Shown: positions 1-8,822, counted from the first letter of the stretch. The stretch: 64,000 nt of DNA from Chitinophagaceae bacterium (GCA_019638595.1 JAHBTJ010000019.1:92306-156305), one strand, 5' to 3'. Numbers and translations: made by a program. The notes: generated from the letters alone by a model not told the origin.

Positions 1-579
1 TTTGAAAATACCTACAGGTTTGGCAGTCTTGTTTTTGGAGGAGGCGATGTATTGATGCCAATGATGTATGAACAATACGTAATCAGGCCTGCTACAGAAA
101 GGGTGCAGGAGAAAAACCAGAATGTATTAAAAATCCCAAAGAACGAATTTTTAACCGGTGCAGGACTGGTGCGAGCTATTCCCGGGCCCACGTTTTCGTT
201 TGCCGCCTTTGTTGGCGGGGAAGCTTTAAAGCCGGAAGGAAAAACCATGCAGCTTTGGGGTTGTATTATAGGCACACTGGGCATTTTCCTGCCCAGCGCT
301 TTGCTTGTTTTGTTTTTTTTCCCGGTTTGGAATAATTTAAAAAAATATGCCGGCATTTACCGGTCGCTTAAAGGTATAAACGCGGCCGTAACAGGCATAA
401 TGGCGGCTTCTACTTTATTTCTTATGAAAGACATTTCCTTCTTTGAGCTGAATGAAGAACCTGCCATCAGCTTTTTAAATATCGGCGTAATAGCAGGCAC
501 TTTTCTTATTCTTACATTTACTAAAATTCCCGCACCTGTCATTACATTATTATGCCTTTTATTAGGCTGGATCTTTTAG
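1..579 (+). CDS. chrA: Chromate transporter (ChrA/CHR family), 3' part
   Basis: Inner-membrane CHR-family transporter, of which only the C-terminal half lies in the window; the reading frame is open from base 1. The first visible residues contain FGGGDVLMPMM, the glycine-rich motif that opens each CHR domain, followed by the conserved LVRAIPGPTFSFAAFVGG segment. About five hydrophobic stretches follow, and the protein ends at the TAG at 577-579. CHR proteins are reported to export chromate or take up sulfate; the substrate here cannot be told. It ends 7 bp before the convergent nadD stop, so no independent terminator fits between them. Confidence 0.88.
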   Translation, partial: FENTYRFGSLVFGGGDVLMPMMYEQYVIRPATERVQEKNQNVLKIPKNEFLTGAGLVRAIPGPTFSFAAFVGGEALKPEGKTMQLWGCIIGTLGIFLPSALLVLFFFPVWNNLKKYAGIYRSLKGINAAVTGIMAASTLFLMKDISFFELNEEPAISFLNIGVIAGTFLILTFTKIPAPVITLLCLLLGWIF

Positions 580-586
580 CTGCAGG

Positions 587-1165
587 CTACCTGTAATAAC
601 CATTATTTACAATCTCGTGCATTACGGCATCCGGTACCAGGTAGCGTATAGATTTTCCCTGTTTCAGCAGGTTGCGGATATAAGTGGCAGAAATCTGGAG
701 AAGAGGAGCATTTACAATAGTAATATTTTCCGGCTGGGGGTCATGGATCTCGAAGCCGGGGCGGGTATACACAAATAAATTATACCTCGTCATAATTATT
801 TCCGCATTCTTCCATTTGGGCAGGTTCTGAAATGAATCGCTTCCCATTATTACGGAAAAAGAATGCTGCGGGTATTTTTCTTCCAGGTAAACCAGGGTGT
901 CTACCGTATAAGAAGGCTTAGGTAAATGAAATTCAATGTCGTTCGCTTTAAGCTGGTTTTCTCCTTCTATTGCCACTCTTACCAGGTGCAGCCTGTGATA
1001 TTCGTTTAAAAGCGTTGCGGAGGGTTTAAAGGGATTTTGCGGAGAAACGATAAACCAAACCTGGTCAACCCCGGTATTTTCCAGCATGAACCTGGCTATA
1101 ATAAGATGCCCGTGATGAATGGGGTTGAAAGAGCCGAAGTATAAACCTATCTTCATGTTGTCCAT
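587..1165 (-). CDS. nadD: Nicotinate-nucleotide adenylyltransferase
   Basis: Transfers AMP from ATP to nicotinate mononucleotide in NAD synthesis (cytoplasm). The 192-residue length is normal. Visible nucleotidyltransferase motifs are GSFNPIHHGH near residues 11-20 and ISATYIR near 158-164, the HxGH and SxTxxR signatures of the family. The ATG at 1165 directly follows the TAA of feoA, so the two are probably co-transcribed and translationally coupled; an ATG three codons later (1156) is also possible. A second NAD gene, nadA, lies 3.3 kb away but in another transcription unit. Confidence 0.93.
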   Translation of the reverse strand: MDNMKIGLYFGSFNPIHHGHLIIARFMLENTGVDQVWFIVSPQNPFKPSATLLNEYHRLHLVRVAIEGENQLKANDIEFHLPKPSYTVDTLVYLEEKYPQHSFSVIMGSDSFQNLPKWKNAEIIMTRYNLFVYTRPGFEIHDPQPENITIVNAPLLQISATYIRNLLKQGKSIRYLVPDAVMHEIVNNGYYR

Positions 1166-1390
1166 TTAGAGTTCTTCCACAATCACACTCTCGGCCTCAT
1201 TTAATCTCAAACTTAAATTATACCCGGCAACATAAACAGATATAGGATCGCCGAGTGGAGCTATTTGTTCAATTTTAACCTGTTCTCCCGGGATAAAACC
1301 CATTTCCATAAGTTTTAAAAAGAAATCATCTTTTTGAATTTCTTTGATCACCACTGTAATGCCTGCAGGGATTTGAGACAGTTTTTTCAT
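1166..1390 (-). CDS. feoA: FeoA-domain protein
   Basis: Small SH3-like FeoA protein of 74 residues. The segment LMEMGFIPGEQVKIEQIAPL is the typical FeoA core, with strands continuing to ISVYVAGYNLSLRLNEAESV. The start was placed at the ATG at 1390 because the upstream extension of the open frame is not FeoA-like and runs into the divergent ybeY promoter. FeoA normally helps the ferrous iron transporter FeoB; no feoB is in the window, so this is a stand-alone copy or an adaptor acting elsewhere. Its stop codon abuts the nadD start. Confidence 0.85.
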   Translation of the reverse strand: MKKLSQIPAGITVVIKEIQKDDFFLKLMEMGFIPGEQVKIEQIAPLGDPISVYVAGYNLSLRLNEAESVIVEEL

Positions 1391-1451
1391 ATACGCAAAT
1401 CTATTGTTTAGTTTTACAGCATCCTTACGAATTTTGGAAAAGGAACACAAT

Positions 1452-1877
1452 ATGGCGGAAATCCGTTTTTTCTTTGAACATACAGCAGTAAATCTCCGGC
1501 AAAGGAAAAGTCTAAAATTATTCCTTGAAGCTCTTTTTAAAAAAGAAAAGCGAACGCTGGAATCCCTTCACTATATTTTTTGCTCCGATGCTTACCTGTT
1601 ACAGATCAACAAGGAGTTTTTAAATCACCATTACTATACTGATATTATAACTTTTGAGCTTAGTGCCATGCCCCAAATGGTGCAGGGAGAAGTGTATATC
1701 AGCGTAGATAGGGTTAAAGAGAATGCCCAAGAGATGAAAACGAGCTTTAAAAATGAATTACACAGGGTAATTTTTCACGGAGCTTTGCATTTATGCGGCT
1801 ACAAGGATAAGTTAAAAGAAGATATTATAACAATGCGAAGGAAAGAAGATCGTTTGCTTGATTTATATTTTCGATAA
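1452..1877 (+). CDS. ybeY: Endoribonuclease YbeY (rRNA maturation factor)
   Basis: Metal-dependent endoribonuclease for 16S rRNA 3'-end maturation and ribosome quality control. The 141-residue protein carries the signature FHGALHLCGYKDK near residues 107-119. Two metal-binding histidines of the HGxLHLxGYxH pattern are present, but the third position is not His. As I recall, Bacteroidota YbeY proteins often read GYKDK here, so this may be a lineage trait. The ATG at 1452 follows a purine-rich AAAGGAAC; the longer open frame upstream is not conserved-looking. It is divergent from feoA with about 60 bp between starts. Confidence 0.9.
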   Translation: MAEIRFFFEHTAVNLRQRKSLKLFLEALFKKEKRTLESLHYIFCSDAYLLQINKEFLNHHYYTDIITFELSAMPQMVQGEVYISVDRVKENAQEMKTSFKNELHRVIFHGALHLCGYKDKLKEDIITMRRKEDRLLDLYFR

Positions 1878-1882
1878 TAATT

Positions 1883-1898
1883 AGTTCCACGTGAAACG
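1883..1898. promoter_or_regulatory. parS: parS-like ParB binding site (imperfect)
   Basis: Sixteen bases AGTTCCACGTGAAACG match the consensus TGTTNCACGTGAAACA at all positions except the first and last. The site contains the GTG start codon of the CAP-domain gene (1891). It lies 687 bp from the perfect site at 2570. Confidence 0.65.
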
Positions 1899-2559
1899 TT
1901 TATTCTTCTTTTTTATTGTTTGCATATTCAACATGACAAATGCAAATTCGCAAGGATCGGTTAGCTTTATTGATAAAGACTTTATATACTCTTCTGCCAG
2001 GGATCCTGAAATAGATAGTATGTTATCAAACTCGGAAGCCTGTAAAAAACTTAGTCCACAGGAAAAAGAAACTATATACTGGATAAATTTTGTGAGAAAG
2101 GAACCCAAAAGATTTAACTCAGAAATTCTCACTCCTTTTCTTAAGCAATTTCCTGAAGTAAAAAGCAGCTATTCCCGTTCGCTTCTACATGAATTATCTT
2201 CTATACCACCGGCACCTGTACTTCTTCCACATAAAAAATTAAACGAAGTAGCCGCTAAACATGCCAAGGATCTGGGAAGCACCGGCTCTACTATAAGTCA
2301 CAGTTCCAGTTATGGAGCCAGCTTCCAGGAAAGAATGAACCAGGCAGGACTAACCAACTGTGTAGCAGAAAATGTGTATGAGGGTAAACAACAAGCTTTA
2401 CAAGCCATCATTTTTCTTTTAATTGATAATGGTGTAAAAAACCTGGGACACAGGAAAAACATACTTTCTCCTGACAATAAATACATTGGACTATCCTTTT
2501 ACCCGATCAAAAACAAGAAATCTTTTTATTTTCTTGTCCAAAATTTTTTATGCGAATAA
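1891..2559 (+). CDS. Secreted CAP-domain (SCP/PR-1-like) protein
   Basis: Exported 222-residue protein of the cysteine-rich secretory/antigen 5/PR-1 superfamily. Residues 1-20 form a signal peptide (MKRLFFFFIVCIFNMTNANS, then Q). The CAP fold shows in KLNEVAAKHAKDLG, a SHSSSYG histidine region, AENVYEG and GHRKNILSPDNKYIGL. The GTG start at 1891 is preferred because the next in-frame ATG (1933) would remove the signal peptide core. The GTG lies inside a ParB-type palindrome, so ParB binding could affect its expression. Bacterial CAP proteins are often extracytoplasmic; no enzymatic role can be assigned. Confidence 0.8.
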   Translation: MKRLFFFFIVCIFNMTNANSQGSVSFIDKDFIYSSARDPEIDSMLSNSEACKKLSPQEKETIYWINFVRKEPKRFNSEILTPFLKQFPEVKSSYSRSLLHELSSIPPAPVLLPHKKLNEVAAKHAKDLGSTGSTISHSSSYGASFQERMNQAGLTNCVAENVYEGKQQALQAIIFLLIDNGVKNLGHRKNILSPDNKYIGLSFYPIKNKKSFYFLVQNFLCE

Positions 2560-2569
2560 CACAATAATT

Positions 2570-2585
2570 TGTTTCACGTGAAACA
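2570..2585. promoter_or_regulatory. parS: Perfect parS site
   Basis: The 16-bp palindrome TGTTTCACGTGAAACA is an exact match to the bacterial chromosomal parS consensus bound by ParB. It is intergenic, 41 bp upstream of the mnmG start. parS sites usually cluster around the origin of replication. Confidence 0.9.
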
Positions 2586-2592
2586 TTGCAGT

Positions 2593-2621
2593 TTTGTTAT
2601 CATAGCATCTCACTAATTTTG
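2593..2621 (+). promoter_or_regulatory. Predicted Bacteroidota-type promoter of mnmG
   Basis: A -7 element TAATTTTG (2614-2621) matches TAnnTTTG, with a TTTG at 2593-2596 upstream. The 17-bp spacing is a little shorter than usual. The ATG follows 5 bp later, so the transcript would have almost no leader. The parS palindrome lies just upstream. Confidence 0.5.
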
Positions 2622-2625
2622 CAGG

Positions 2626-4494
2626 ATGTTTTCAAAATATGATGTAATTGTTGTTGGGGCAGGTCATGCCGGTTGCGAAGCAGCAGCAGCGGCAGCAAAT
2701 ATGGGCAGTAAAACCCTGCTCATAACCATGAACATGCAAACCATTGCACAAATGAGTTGCAACCCTGCCATGGGAGGTATAGCAAAAGGGCAAATTGTTA
2801 GGGAAATAGATGCTTTAGGTGGATATTCCGGAATAGTAACAGACCATTCCATGATCCAGTTCCGCATGCTTAATAAATCAAAAGGCCCTGCCATGTGGAG
2901 TCCCCGGGCTCAAAGCGACCGGATGCTTTTCTCTTTAAAATGGAGAGAGCTGCTTGAACAAACTCCCAACCTTGACTTTTACCAGGATATGGTGAAAGGA
3001 TTGATCATAAACGGAAAAAGTTGTACCGGTGTAATTACCGGACTCGGACATTATATCTCCGCTAAAACAGTTGTGCTCACGAACGGAACCTTTTTAAATG
3101 GCATCATTCATATTGGCGAAAAACAATTCGGCGGAGGAAGAGTAGCTGAAAAAGCCGCCACAGGAATTACAGAGCAACTGGTAACGCTGGGCTTTGAAAG
3201 CGACCGGCTAAAAACAGGAACTCCTCCACGTATAGATGGAAGAAGTCTTGATTACTCGAAAATGGAAGAGCAGAAAGGAGATGAAGAAATAACAGGATTC
3301 AGCTTTATACCCACATCCAAAATAACAGCTCAACAACAAAGAAGCTGCTGGATATCTTACACCAGCCAGGAAGTACATGATATTTTAAAAACCGGTTTCG
3401 ACAGAAGTCCTATGTATGCAGGTAGAATTGAAGGAGTAGGCCCCAGATACTGCCCGAGCATTGAAGACAAGATAAACCGCTTTGCGGAAAGAGACCGTCA
3501 CCAGTTATTTGTTGAACCGGAAGGATGGAATACAGTTGAAATTTATGTAAATGGTTTTTCCACCTCTTTACCGGAAGATGTACAACATGCAGCGCTGAGG
3601 AAAGTTCCCGGCTTTGAACATTGTAAAATGTTCCGCCCGGGGTATGCTATAGAATACGATTACTTTCCCCCCATGCAACTGGATTATTCTCTGGAAACCA
3701 AAATTATCTCTCACCTGTTTTTTGCAGGTCAAATAAACGGAACGACCGGCTATGAAGAAGCCGCCTGCCAGGGAATAATGGCAGGTATAAATGCACATCT
3801 GAAAGCCCACGAAAAAGATCCCTTTTACCTGAAACGAAGCGAAGCTTATATAGGAGTACTGATAGATGACCTTATAAGCAAAGGCACAGAGGAACCTTAC
3901 CGCATGTTTACCAGCCGTGCTGAATTCAGAACCCTTCTGCGGCAAGACAATGCCGATATGCGGCTTACCCGTAAAGGGTATGAACTCGGGCTTGCTTCCG
4001 GGGAAAGATTAAACCTACTGAACAGGAAAGAAAAAGATATTTCCAATATACTGGAACTGTTGAATCAACTTGTACTGGAACCTGAAGAAGTAAATACATT
4101 TTTACATAACACCGGTTCCGCAGCACTTACACAAAAACAAAAAGCAGCCCAACTGCTGTTACGCCCGGGGATCAATCTCTTTGATATGGCGAAAGCTGTA
4201 CCCCGCTTATATTCAAATCTGCCCGTTACAGAAAAAGAAAGCCTGGAACAAGCAGATATACAAATAAAGTATAATATATATATAGAGAAAGAAAAAGAGC
4301 TGGTTGAAAAAATGAGTAAGCTGGAATACCTGAGCATACCCGAAAACTTCAATTACAGCCATATTCCAGCCCTTTCTGCCGAGGCAAAACAAAAACTGAT
4401 ACGTATTAAGCCCAGAACTTTAGGGCAAGCCTCGCGCATCTCAGGCGTTAATCCGAGCGATGTGCAGATCCTGATGGTTTATATGGGACGATGA
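2626..4494 (+). CDS. mnmG: tRNA uridine-5-carboxymethylaminomethyl modification protein MnmG (GidA)
   Basis: FAD-dependent subunit of the MnmE-MnmG complex that installs the cmnm5 group on U34 of certain tRNAs. Full length at 622 residues. Visible are the N-terminal dinucleotide-binding VGAGHAGCEAA, the FAD/substrate segments GTPPRIDGRS and PRYCPSIEDKI, GQINGTTGYEEAACQG, and TSRAEFRTLLRQDNADMRL leading into the C-terminal helical domain that binds MnmE. Next to parS, it fits the common location of gidA near chromosome origins. It ends 4 bp from the convergent nadA stop. Confidence 0.97.
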   Translation: MFSKYDVIVVGAGHAGCEAAAAAANMGSKTLLITMNMQTIAQMSCNPAMGGIAKGQIVREIDALGGYSGIVTDHSMIQFRMLNKSKGPAMWSPRAQSDRMLFSLKWRELLEQTPNLDFYQDMVKGLIINGKSCTGVITGLGHYISAKTVVLTNGTFLNGIIHIGEKQFGGGRVAEKAATGITEQLVTLGFESDRLKTGTPPRIDGRSLDYSKMEEQKGDEEITGFSFIPTSKITAQQQRSCWISYTSQEVHDILKTGFDRSPMYAGRIEGVGPRYCPSIEDKINRFAERDRHQLFVEPEGWNTVEIYVNGFSTSLPEDVQHAALRKVPGFEHCKMFRPGYAIEYDYFPPMQLDYSLETKIISHLFFAGQINGTTGYEEAACQGIMAGINAHLKAHEKDPFYLKRSEAYIGVLIDDLISKGTEEPYRMFTSRAEFRTLLRQDNADMRLTRKGYELGLASGERLNLLNRKEKDISNILELLNQLVLEPEEVNTFLHNTGSAALTQKQKAAQLLLRPGINLFDMAKAVPRLYSNLPVTEKESLEQADIQIKYNIYIEKEKELVEKMSKLEYLSIPENFNYSHIPALSAEAKQKLIRIKPRTLGQASRISGVNPSDVQILMVYMGR

Positions 4495-4498
4495 TTGC

Positions 4499-5509
4499 TT
4501 ATAAGCCTAATTTAGCGCTGATATCAAGCATCCTCCGTATTGGCTTTAAAGCAGCCTGCCGGAGCGATTCCTCCATCAGCAGCTCGGGAGTTTCATACTC
4601 CATACACAAGTATAATTTTTCCAGTGTATTCAGCTTCATATGCGGACAGTCGTTGCACGCGCAGCTATTATCAGGTGGGGCGGGTATAAACAATTTTCCA
4701 GGCGAATCCTTTTGCATCTGGTGCAGTATACCCGTTTCCGTAGCCACAATATATTCCTTTGAATCATCTTTCTGCGTGTACTTTAACAATTGCGTGGTGG
4801 AACCTATATAATCCGCCAGTTGCAATACAATATCCTCGCACTCCGGATGGGCTATAACCTTAGCCTGGGGATGTCTTATTTTAAGCCTGGTTATTTTTTC
4901 CCTGCTGAATATTTCATGTACCATACAGGCCCCATCCCACAACACCATTTTCCTCCCGGTTTGCTTATTGATGTAGGCACCCAGGTTTTTATCGGGCGCA
5001 AATATTATTTTCTGATCAACCGGTAAACTTTCCACAATCTGCTTCGCATTGGAAGAAGTACAGATAATATCGCTCAAAGCTTTTATACCCGCAGAGCAAT
5101 TGATGTATGAAATAACCAGGTGACCTGGGTATTGCTCTTTAAACTTTTTAAACAAATGCGGAGGAGCGGAATCCGACAAGGAGCATCCCGCCTTTAAATC
5201 AGGTAGTAATACCTTTTTATCCGGATTTAAAATTTTTGCAGTCTCCGCCATAAAATGTACACCTGCAAAAACGATCACATCCGCTTTTGTTTTTTCCGCC
5301 TGCTGCGCCAGTCCAAGACTATCCCCAATATAATCGGCTACATCCTGTATATCCGCTTCCTGGTAATAGTGCGCCAGTATAACCGCATTTTTTTCTTTCT
5401 TTAACCGCTCTATCTCTTTGAACAAATCCAGCTTTACATCCACGTCTATATCCAGAAAACCAACCTGCTCAATATTTTTTTTTGCTTCGTTGATGTTAAT
5501 TACTGCCAT
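4499..5509 (-). CDS. nadA: Quinolinate synthase NadA
   Basis: Condenses iminoaspartate with dihydroxyacetone phosphate to quinolinate, using a 4Fe-4S cluster (NAD biosynthesis). 336 residues, normal length. Motifs: [21 protein letters not shown] near 45-64; cluster cysteines expected in AGCS (C109), HPEC (C224) and NDCPHMK (C288); STTQLLKY and the MKLNTLEK tail. Start at the ATG at 5509. No nadB is in the window, so iminoaspartate must come from a gene elsewhere. Confidence 0.96.
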   Translation of the reverse strand: MAVININEAKKNIEQVGFLDIDVDVKLDLFKEIERLKKEKNAVILAHYYQEADIQDVADYIGDSLGLAQQAEKTKADVIVFAGVHFMAETAKILNPDKKVLLPDLKAGCSLSDSAPPHLFKKFKEQYPGHLVISYINCSAGIKALSDIICTSSNAKQIVESLPVDQKIIFAPDKNLGAYINKQTGRKMVLWDGACMVHEIFSREKITRLKIRHPQAKVIAHPECEDIVLQLADYIGSTTQLLKYTQKDDSKEYIVATETGILHQMQKDSPGKLFIPAPPDNSCACNDCPHMKLNTLEKLYLCMEYETPELLMEESLRQAALKPIRRMLDISAKLGL

Positions 5510-6075
5510 AGTATTTAATAATAATTAATTATTTATTTAAAAGGCCTATTACTATTAGGGCTGTGAATTTGGGGAAAGAATGCAATAGTAATATTTTGGT
5601 AAAGTTAAAGCTTATGAATTATACACGCTGTTTAACACTTAATTCACAGCGGGGCATTCAGTGCTGTATTGAATCTGGTCTGTTTATTAACAGTGTTGAA
5701 ACAAAAAGGGTGCGGAAAATTAAGAGGGCAAAAATGCTTTTTTTACCTGTTGAAAAAAGGAGGTAAAATTTTAAAAATGTGGTATAAAATAGGAAAGAGT
5801 AAAATCTGTATATCAGCCAAAAAAATGTTTGACCTAAATCCTCACCAAATTCTGTTTAATAAAGCGAGATTTTCAACAATAAACAGCCGCTTTTCACATA
5901 GCCCTGTGAATTTTAATAAACGGTATACAGGCTTTTTTTATTGCGGTATTAAAAAACTTAGATTTACACACTAAAAAAATCAGTACAGCAGCGCATTTCA
6001 GTGTGTTTTCCACAATTTGTTGATAAACATATATTCCCCTATTTTTGCCGTCCACAAAAATATACGTTTCATAAT
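5510..6075. other. AT-rich gap with DnaA-box-like motifs; candidate replication origin
   Basis: Largest AT-rich non-coding stretch near the parS sites. The nonamer CTGTGAATT occurs three times (5561 and 5904 forward, 5641-5649 reverse). Near-matches to the DnaA box TTATCCACA are TTTTCCACA (6006-6014) and, inverted, TGTTGATAA (6018-6026), each one mismatch away, plus TTATACACG at 5619. The left edge is nearly pure A/T. Two short open frames here have no coding character. A function as oriC is inference; the right end also holds the ppiD promoter. Confidence 0.35.
6016..6047 (+). promoter_or_regulatory. Predicted promoter of the PpiD-like gene
   Basis: TTTG at 6016-6019, 20 bp, then TATTTTTG at 6040-6047: an excellent fit to the Bacteroidota consensus TTTG-N19-21-TAnnTTTG. 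The transcript would start near 6054, about 20 bp before the ATG at 6076. Confidence 0.7.
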
Positions 6076-8202
6076 ATGTCTATTATTCAGACGATACGCG
6101 ACAAAGCAGCGGTATTGGTATTCGGTATTATTGCCATAAGTCTTATTGGTTTTTTAGTGCAGGATGCTTTCGTAGGAGGCGCCCGGAATCCTTTTCAGTC
6201 GGAGGCAAAAGATGTTGGAAAAGTAAACGGATCAGAAATAACGAAGAGCGAATTTGATGAGCGCGTAAAAAATACGGAAGCCCAGTACCAGGGGCAGGGA
6301 TACAGGGTTGATGAATCCATGCGCCAGCAAATACAGGAACAAATATGGGAAGCCCTCATAAATAAACAACTGATTGCTGATGAAGCAAAAAAACTGGGTC
6401 TCGGTTTTACCTCTAAAGAATTTACTCATTTATTATTCAGTGAAAAAGCTCCCGAAGAGTTCAAGAGACAATTTACCGATCCCAAAACCGGTACATATAA
6501 TATAGAAGCGGCGAGAAACGCTTTTAAAAGCATTCAAAGAACCAAAGATCCGGAACAGCTCAGGCAAATCAATGAACAGTTAATTGATCCGATTATACTG
6601 AGCCAGTTGCAGGTAAAACTGATGGATATTTATTCTAATGGAGTATATCTTCCCAAATGGCTGGTTGAAAAACAACAGGCCGAGAGCAACCAGGTTTCCG
6701 ATATTTCTTTTGTGGGAATTTCATATTCTACCATAGCTGATTCCACGGTAAAAATTACCGATGCAGCTATTAATGAATATATACAGGCGCATAAAAATGA
6801 TTTTAAGCAGGAAAGGTCGAAAAGTATTGCATATGTTTTATTCAATGCCGCTCCTAACCATACCGACAGCACAAACCTGTGGAATAAAATAGAGACCTTG
6901 AAACCACAGTTTGCCGCTGCAACAGATGCAGGTGTTTTTGTTACCCGCAATGGAACAAAATCTCCTTTTTATGATGGCTATATTAATAAAAGCCGTATAC
7001 AGGTACCTGCTAAAGATTCAATTCTGTCGCTTGCTCCCGGGCAGGTATACGGACCTTACTATGATGGAAACTCCATAGCGCTGGCACGCGTAATTGGCAC
7101 TAAAGTGTTGCCCGATTCAGTAAGAGCGCGTCATATACTGATAGCTACCATGGATCCCCAGAGCGGACAGCCCACAATGGCTGACTCCACGGCAAAAAAC
7201 AGGATTGACAGCATACAGCAGGCAATAGCAAAAGGATCCGCTAGTTTTGAAACACTGGTGGTTCAATACTCAGATGATCAGGGTTCCAAAGAAAGATTCG
7301 GAGACCTGGGTTATTTTCCAAACGGGCAAATGGTAAAAGAGTTTAACGATTTTTGTTTTGAAGGAAAAACCGGCGATAAAGGTGTTGTAAAAACACAGTA
7401 TGGGTATCACTATATAGAAATACAGGATCAGAAAAATTTTGAGCAGGCATATAAAATAGCGTATCTGTCCAAGAATATAGAAGCAAGCAAAGAAACCGAT
7501 GACGCGGCTTCTTCGGCTGCAACCCAGTTTGCTTCTGCAAGCCGTACCGCCAAAACGTTCGATGAAAATATACTTAAAGAAAAGCTGAATAAGCGATTGG
7601 CAGAAACAGTAAGGGAAATGGATTACCAGATACCCGGACTGGGCGCTTCAAGGGCATTTGTAAAATGGGTGTTCAATAATAAAGCGGGAACGGTATCTGA
7701 ACCAATAAGCGTAGGCGACCAGTATGTAGTGGCATTAATTACAGGAGAAAAAGCAAAGGGACTTCAATCTGCGGCCACTGCCAGATTAATGGTAGAGCCC
7801 ATTTTACGGAACAAAGAAAAAGCAAAGCAACTGGCGCAGAAACTTGGAAAATTCAGCAGTATTGATGAAGCAGCGAAAAATGTTGCGCAGGAAGTACAGC
7901 AGGTTGATAGTATCCGGCTTTCAGATAATTTTAAACCCGGCTTTGGCAACGAACCTATTTTAATAGGGGCAGCTTTTAATAAAGAATATCAAAGCAAGGT
8001 TTCTGCTCCGTTAACAGGCAATTCCGGGGTATACGCCATGGTTATAAAAAACAGTAGCTCTTTGCCGGGCGGGGATGCTTCTGTTGAAGATCAGCGCAGC
8101 GCTACAATGATGCAGATGAAACAGATGATGAGCTTTGGCTGGATGCAGGCCCTGAAAGAGGCTGCCAAAATTGACGATTTTCGTTTGAAAGCAGGCTATT
8201 AA
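6076..8202 (+). CDS. PpiD-like membrane-anchored peptidyl-prolyl isomerase
   Basis: Periplasmic folding factor of 708 residues. One N-terminal transmembrane anchor (VLVFGIIAISLIGFLVQDAF) is followed by a SurA_N/PpiD-type helical region (FDERVKNTEAQ...) and a central parvulin rotamase domain (VRARHILIATMDPQSGQ to QYGYHYIEIQDQ, about residues 350-455), with a further domain at the C-terminus. The ATG at 6076 was chosen over a frame opening at 6001 because it puts the membrane anchor at the very start and fits the predicted promoter. Known PpiD/SurA proteins help outer-membrane and secreted proteins fold. A strong terminator follows. Confidence 0.88.
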   Translation: MSIIQTIRDKAAVLVFGIIAISLIGFLVQDAFVGGARNPFQSEAKDVGKVNGSEITKSEFDERVKNTEAQYQGQGYRVDESMRQQIQEQIWEALINKQLIADEAKKLGLGFTSKEFTHLLFSEKAPEEFKRQFTDPKTGTYNIEAARNAFKSIQRTKDPEQLRQINEQLIDPIILSQLQVKLMDIYSNGVYLPKWLVEKQQAESNQVSDISFVGISYSTIADSTVKITDAAINEYIQAHKNDFKQERSKSIAYVLFNAAPNHTDSTNLWNKIETLKPQFAAATDAGVFVTRNGTKSPFYDGYINKSRIQVPAKDSILSLAPGQVYGPYYDGNSIALARVIGTKVLPDSVRARHILIATMDPQSGQPTMADSTAKNRIDSIQQAIAKGSASFETLVVQYSDDQGSKERFGDLGYFPNGQMVKEFNDFCFEGKTGDKGVVKTQYGYHYIEIQDQKNFEQAYKIAYLSKNIEASKETDDAASSAATQFASASRTAKTFDENILKEKLNKRLAETVREMDYQIPGLGASRAFVKWVFNNKAGTVSEPISVGDQYVVALITGEKAKGLQSAATARLMVEPILRNKEKAKQLAQKLGKFSSIDEAAKNVAQEVQQVDSIRLSDNFKPGFGNEPILIGAAFNKEYQSKVSAPLTGNSGVYAMVIKNSSSLPGGDASVEDQRSATMMQMKQMMSFGWMQALKEAAKIDDFRLKAGY

Positions 8203-8222
8203 CAATATTTTTTATAGCAACG

Positions 8223-8256
8223 AGCCGCCGGGTATCGCCATGGCGGCTTTTTTATT
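8223..8256 (+). terminator. Rho-independent terminator
   Basis: Stem AGCCGCC (8223-8229) pairs with GGCGGCT (8242-8248), followed by TTTTTTATTTT. It ends the PpiD-like transcript. Confidence 0.85.
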
Positions 8257-8273
8257 TTCGGTAACTTTACGGC

Positions 8274-8801
8274 ATGAGCAACAACGTGATAGTAAACAAG
8301 GTGGCGGAGAGTGGCATAGTAACCATCAACCTGGAGGATTTTTATCCGAAGCAGGAGATTGTTGTATTTGACATGAAGAATTACCTTTTCCGCGAGATGA
8401 TCTTAAAAGAAAAGGATTTCCGCGAAACCTTAAAAACAACAGACTGGCAACAATACCGGCATAAAACTATTGCGCTTACCAATACGGCAGACGCTATTAT
8501 ACCGATGTGGGCGTATATGCTGGTTGCGAGCTATCTTGAACCTTATGCGGATTCGGTTGTATTTGGAAACGAAAAGCAGTTGGTGGAACATATGATGGTA
8601 CAGCAGATCAACGCCATCGGGGAAAAAGAATATGAAGGGAAACGCATTGTAATAAAAGGATGCGGGGATATTGATATACCCGAAGGTGCTTATATTGCTA
8701 TAACATTAAAACTGCGGCCGGTTGTTAAGAGCCTGATGTACGGCGAGCCCTGCAGTACAGTACCGGTATATAAAACACCGGTAGCTTTAACCAGGAAATA
8801 A
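8274..8801 (+). CDS. DUF2480 family protein
   Basis: Cytoplasmic protein of 175 residues belonging to DUF2480, a family I know almost only from Bacteroidota. Recognisable segments are GIVTINLEDFYP, FDMKNYLFREMILKEKDFRE, TADAIIPMWAYMLVASYLEPYA, IVIKGCGD and the C-terminal MYGEPCSTVPVYK. Two conserved cysteines (in KGCGD and EPCST) may bind a metal, but no function is established. No signal peptide. It is transcribed alone after a terminator. Confidence 0.85.
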   Translation: MSNNVIVNKVAESGIVTINLEDFYPKQEIVVFDMKNYLFREMILKEKDFRETLKTTDWQQYRHKTIALTNTADAIIPMWAYMLVASYLEPYADSVVFGNEKQLVEHMMVQQINAIGEKEYEGKRIVIKGCGDIDIPEGAYIAITLKLRPVVKSLMYGEPCSTVPVYKTPVALTRK

Positions 8802-8822
8802 GCAGCCACCGGTAAATGGAAT

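Noticed and set aside
5563-5974. Two short + strand open frames in the nadA-ppiD gap
   Set aside because: Low-complexity Lys/Phe-rich products, no family resemblance, and they lie across AT-rich DnaA-box-like DNA.
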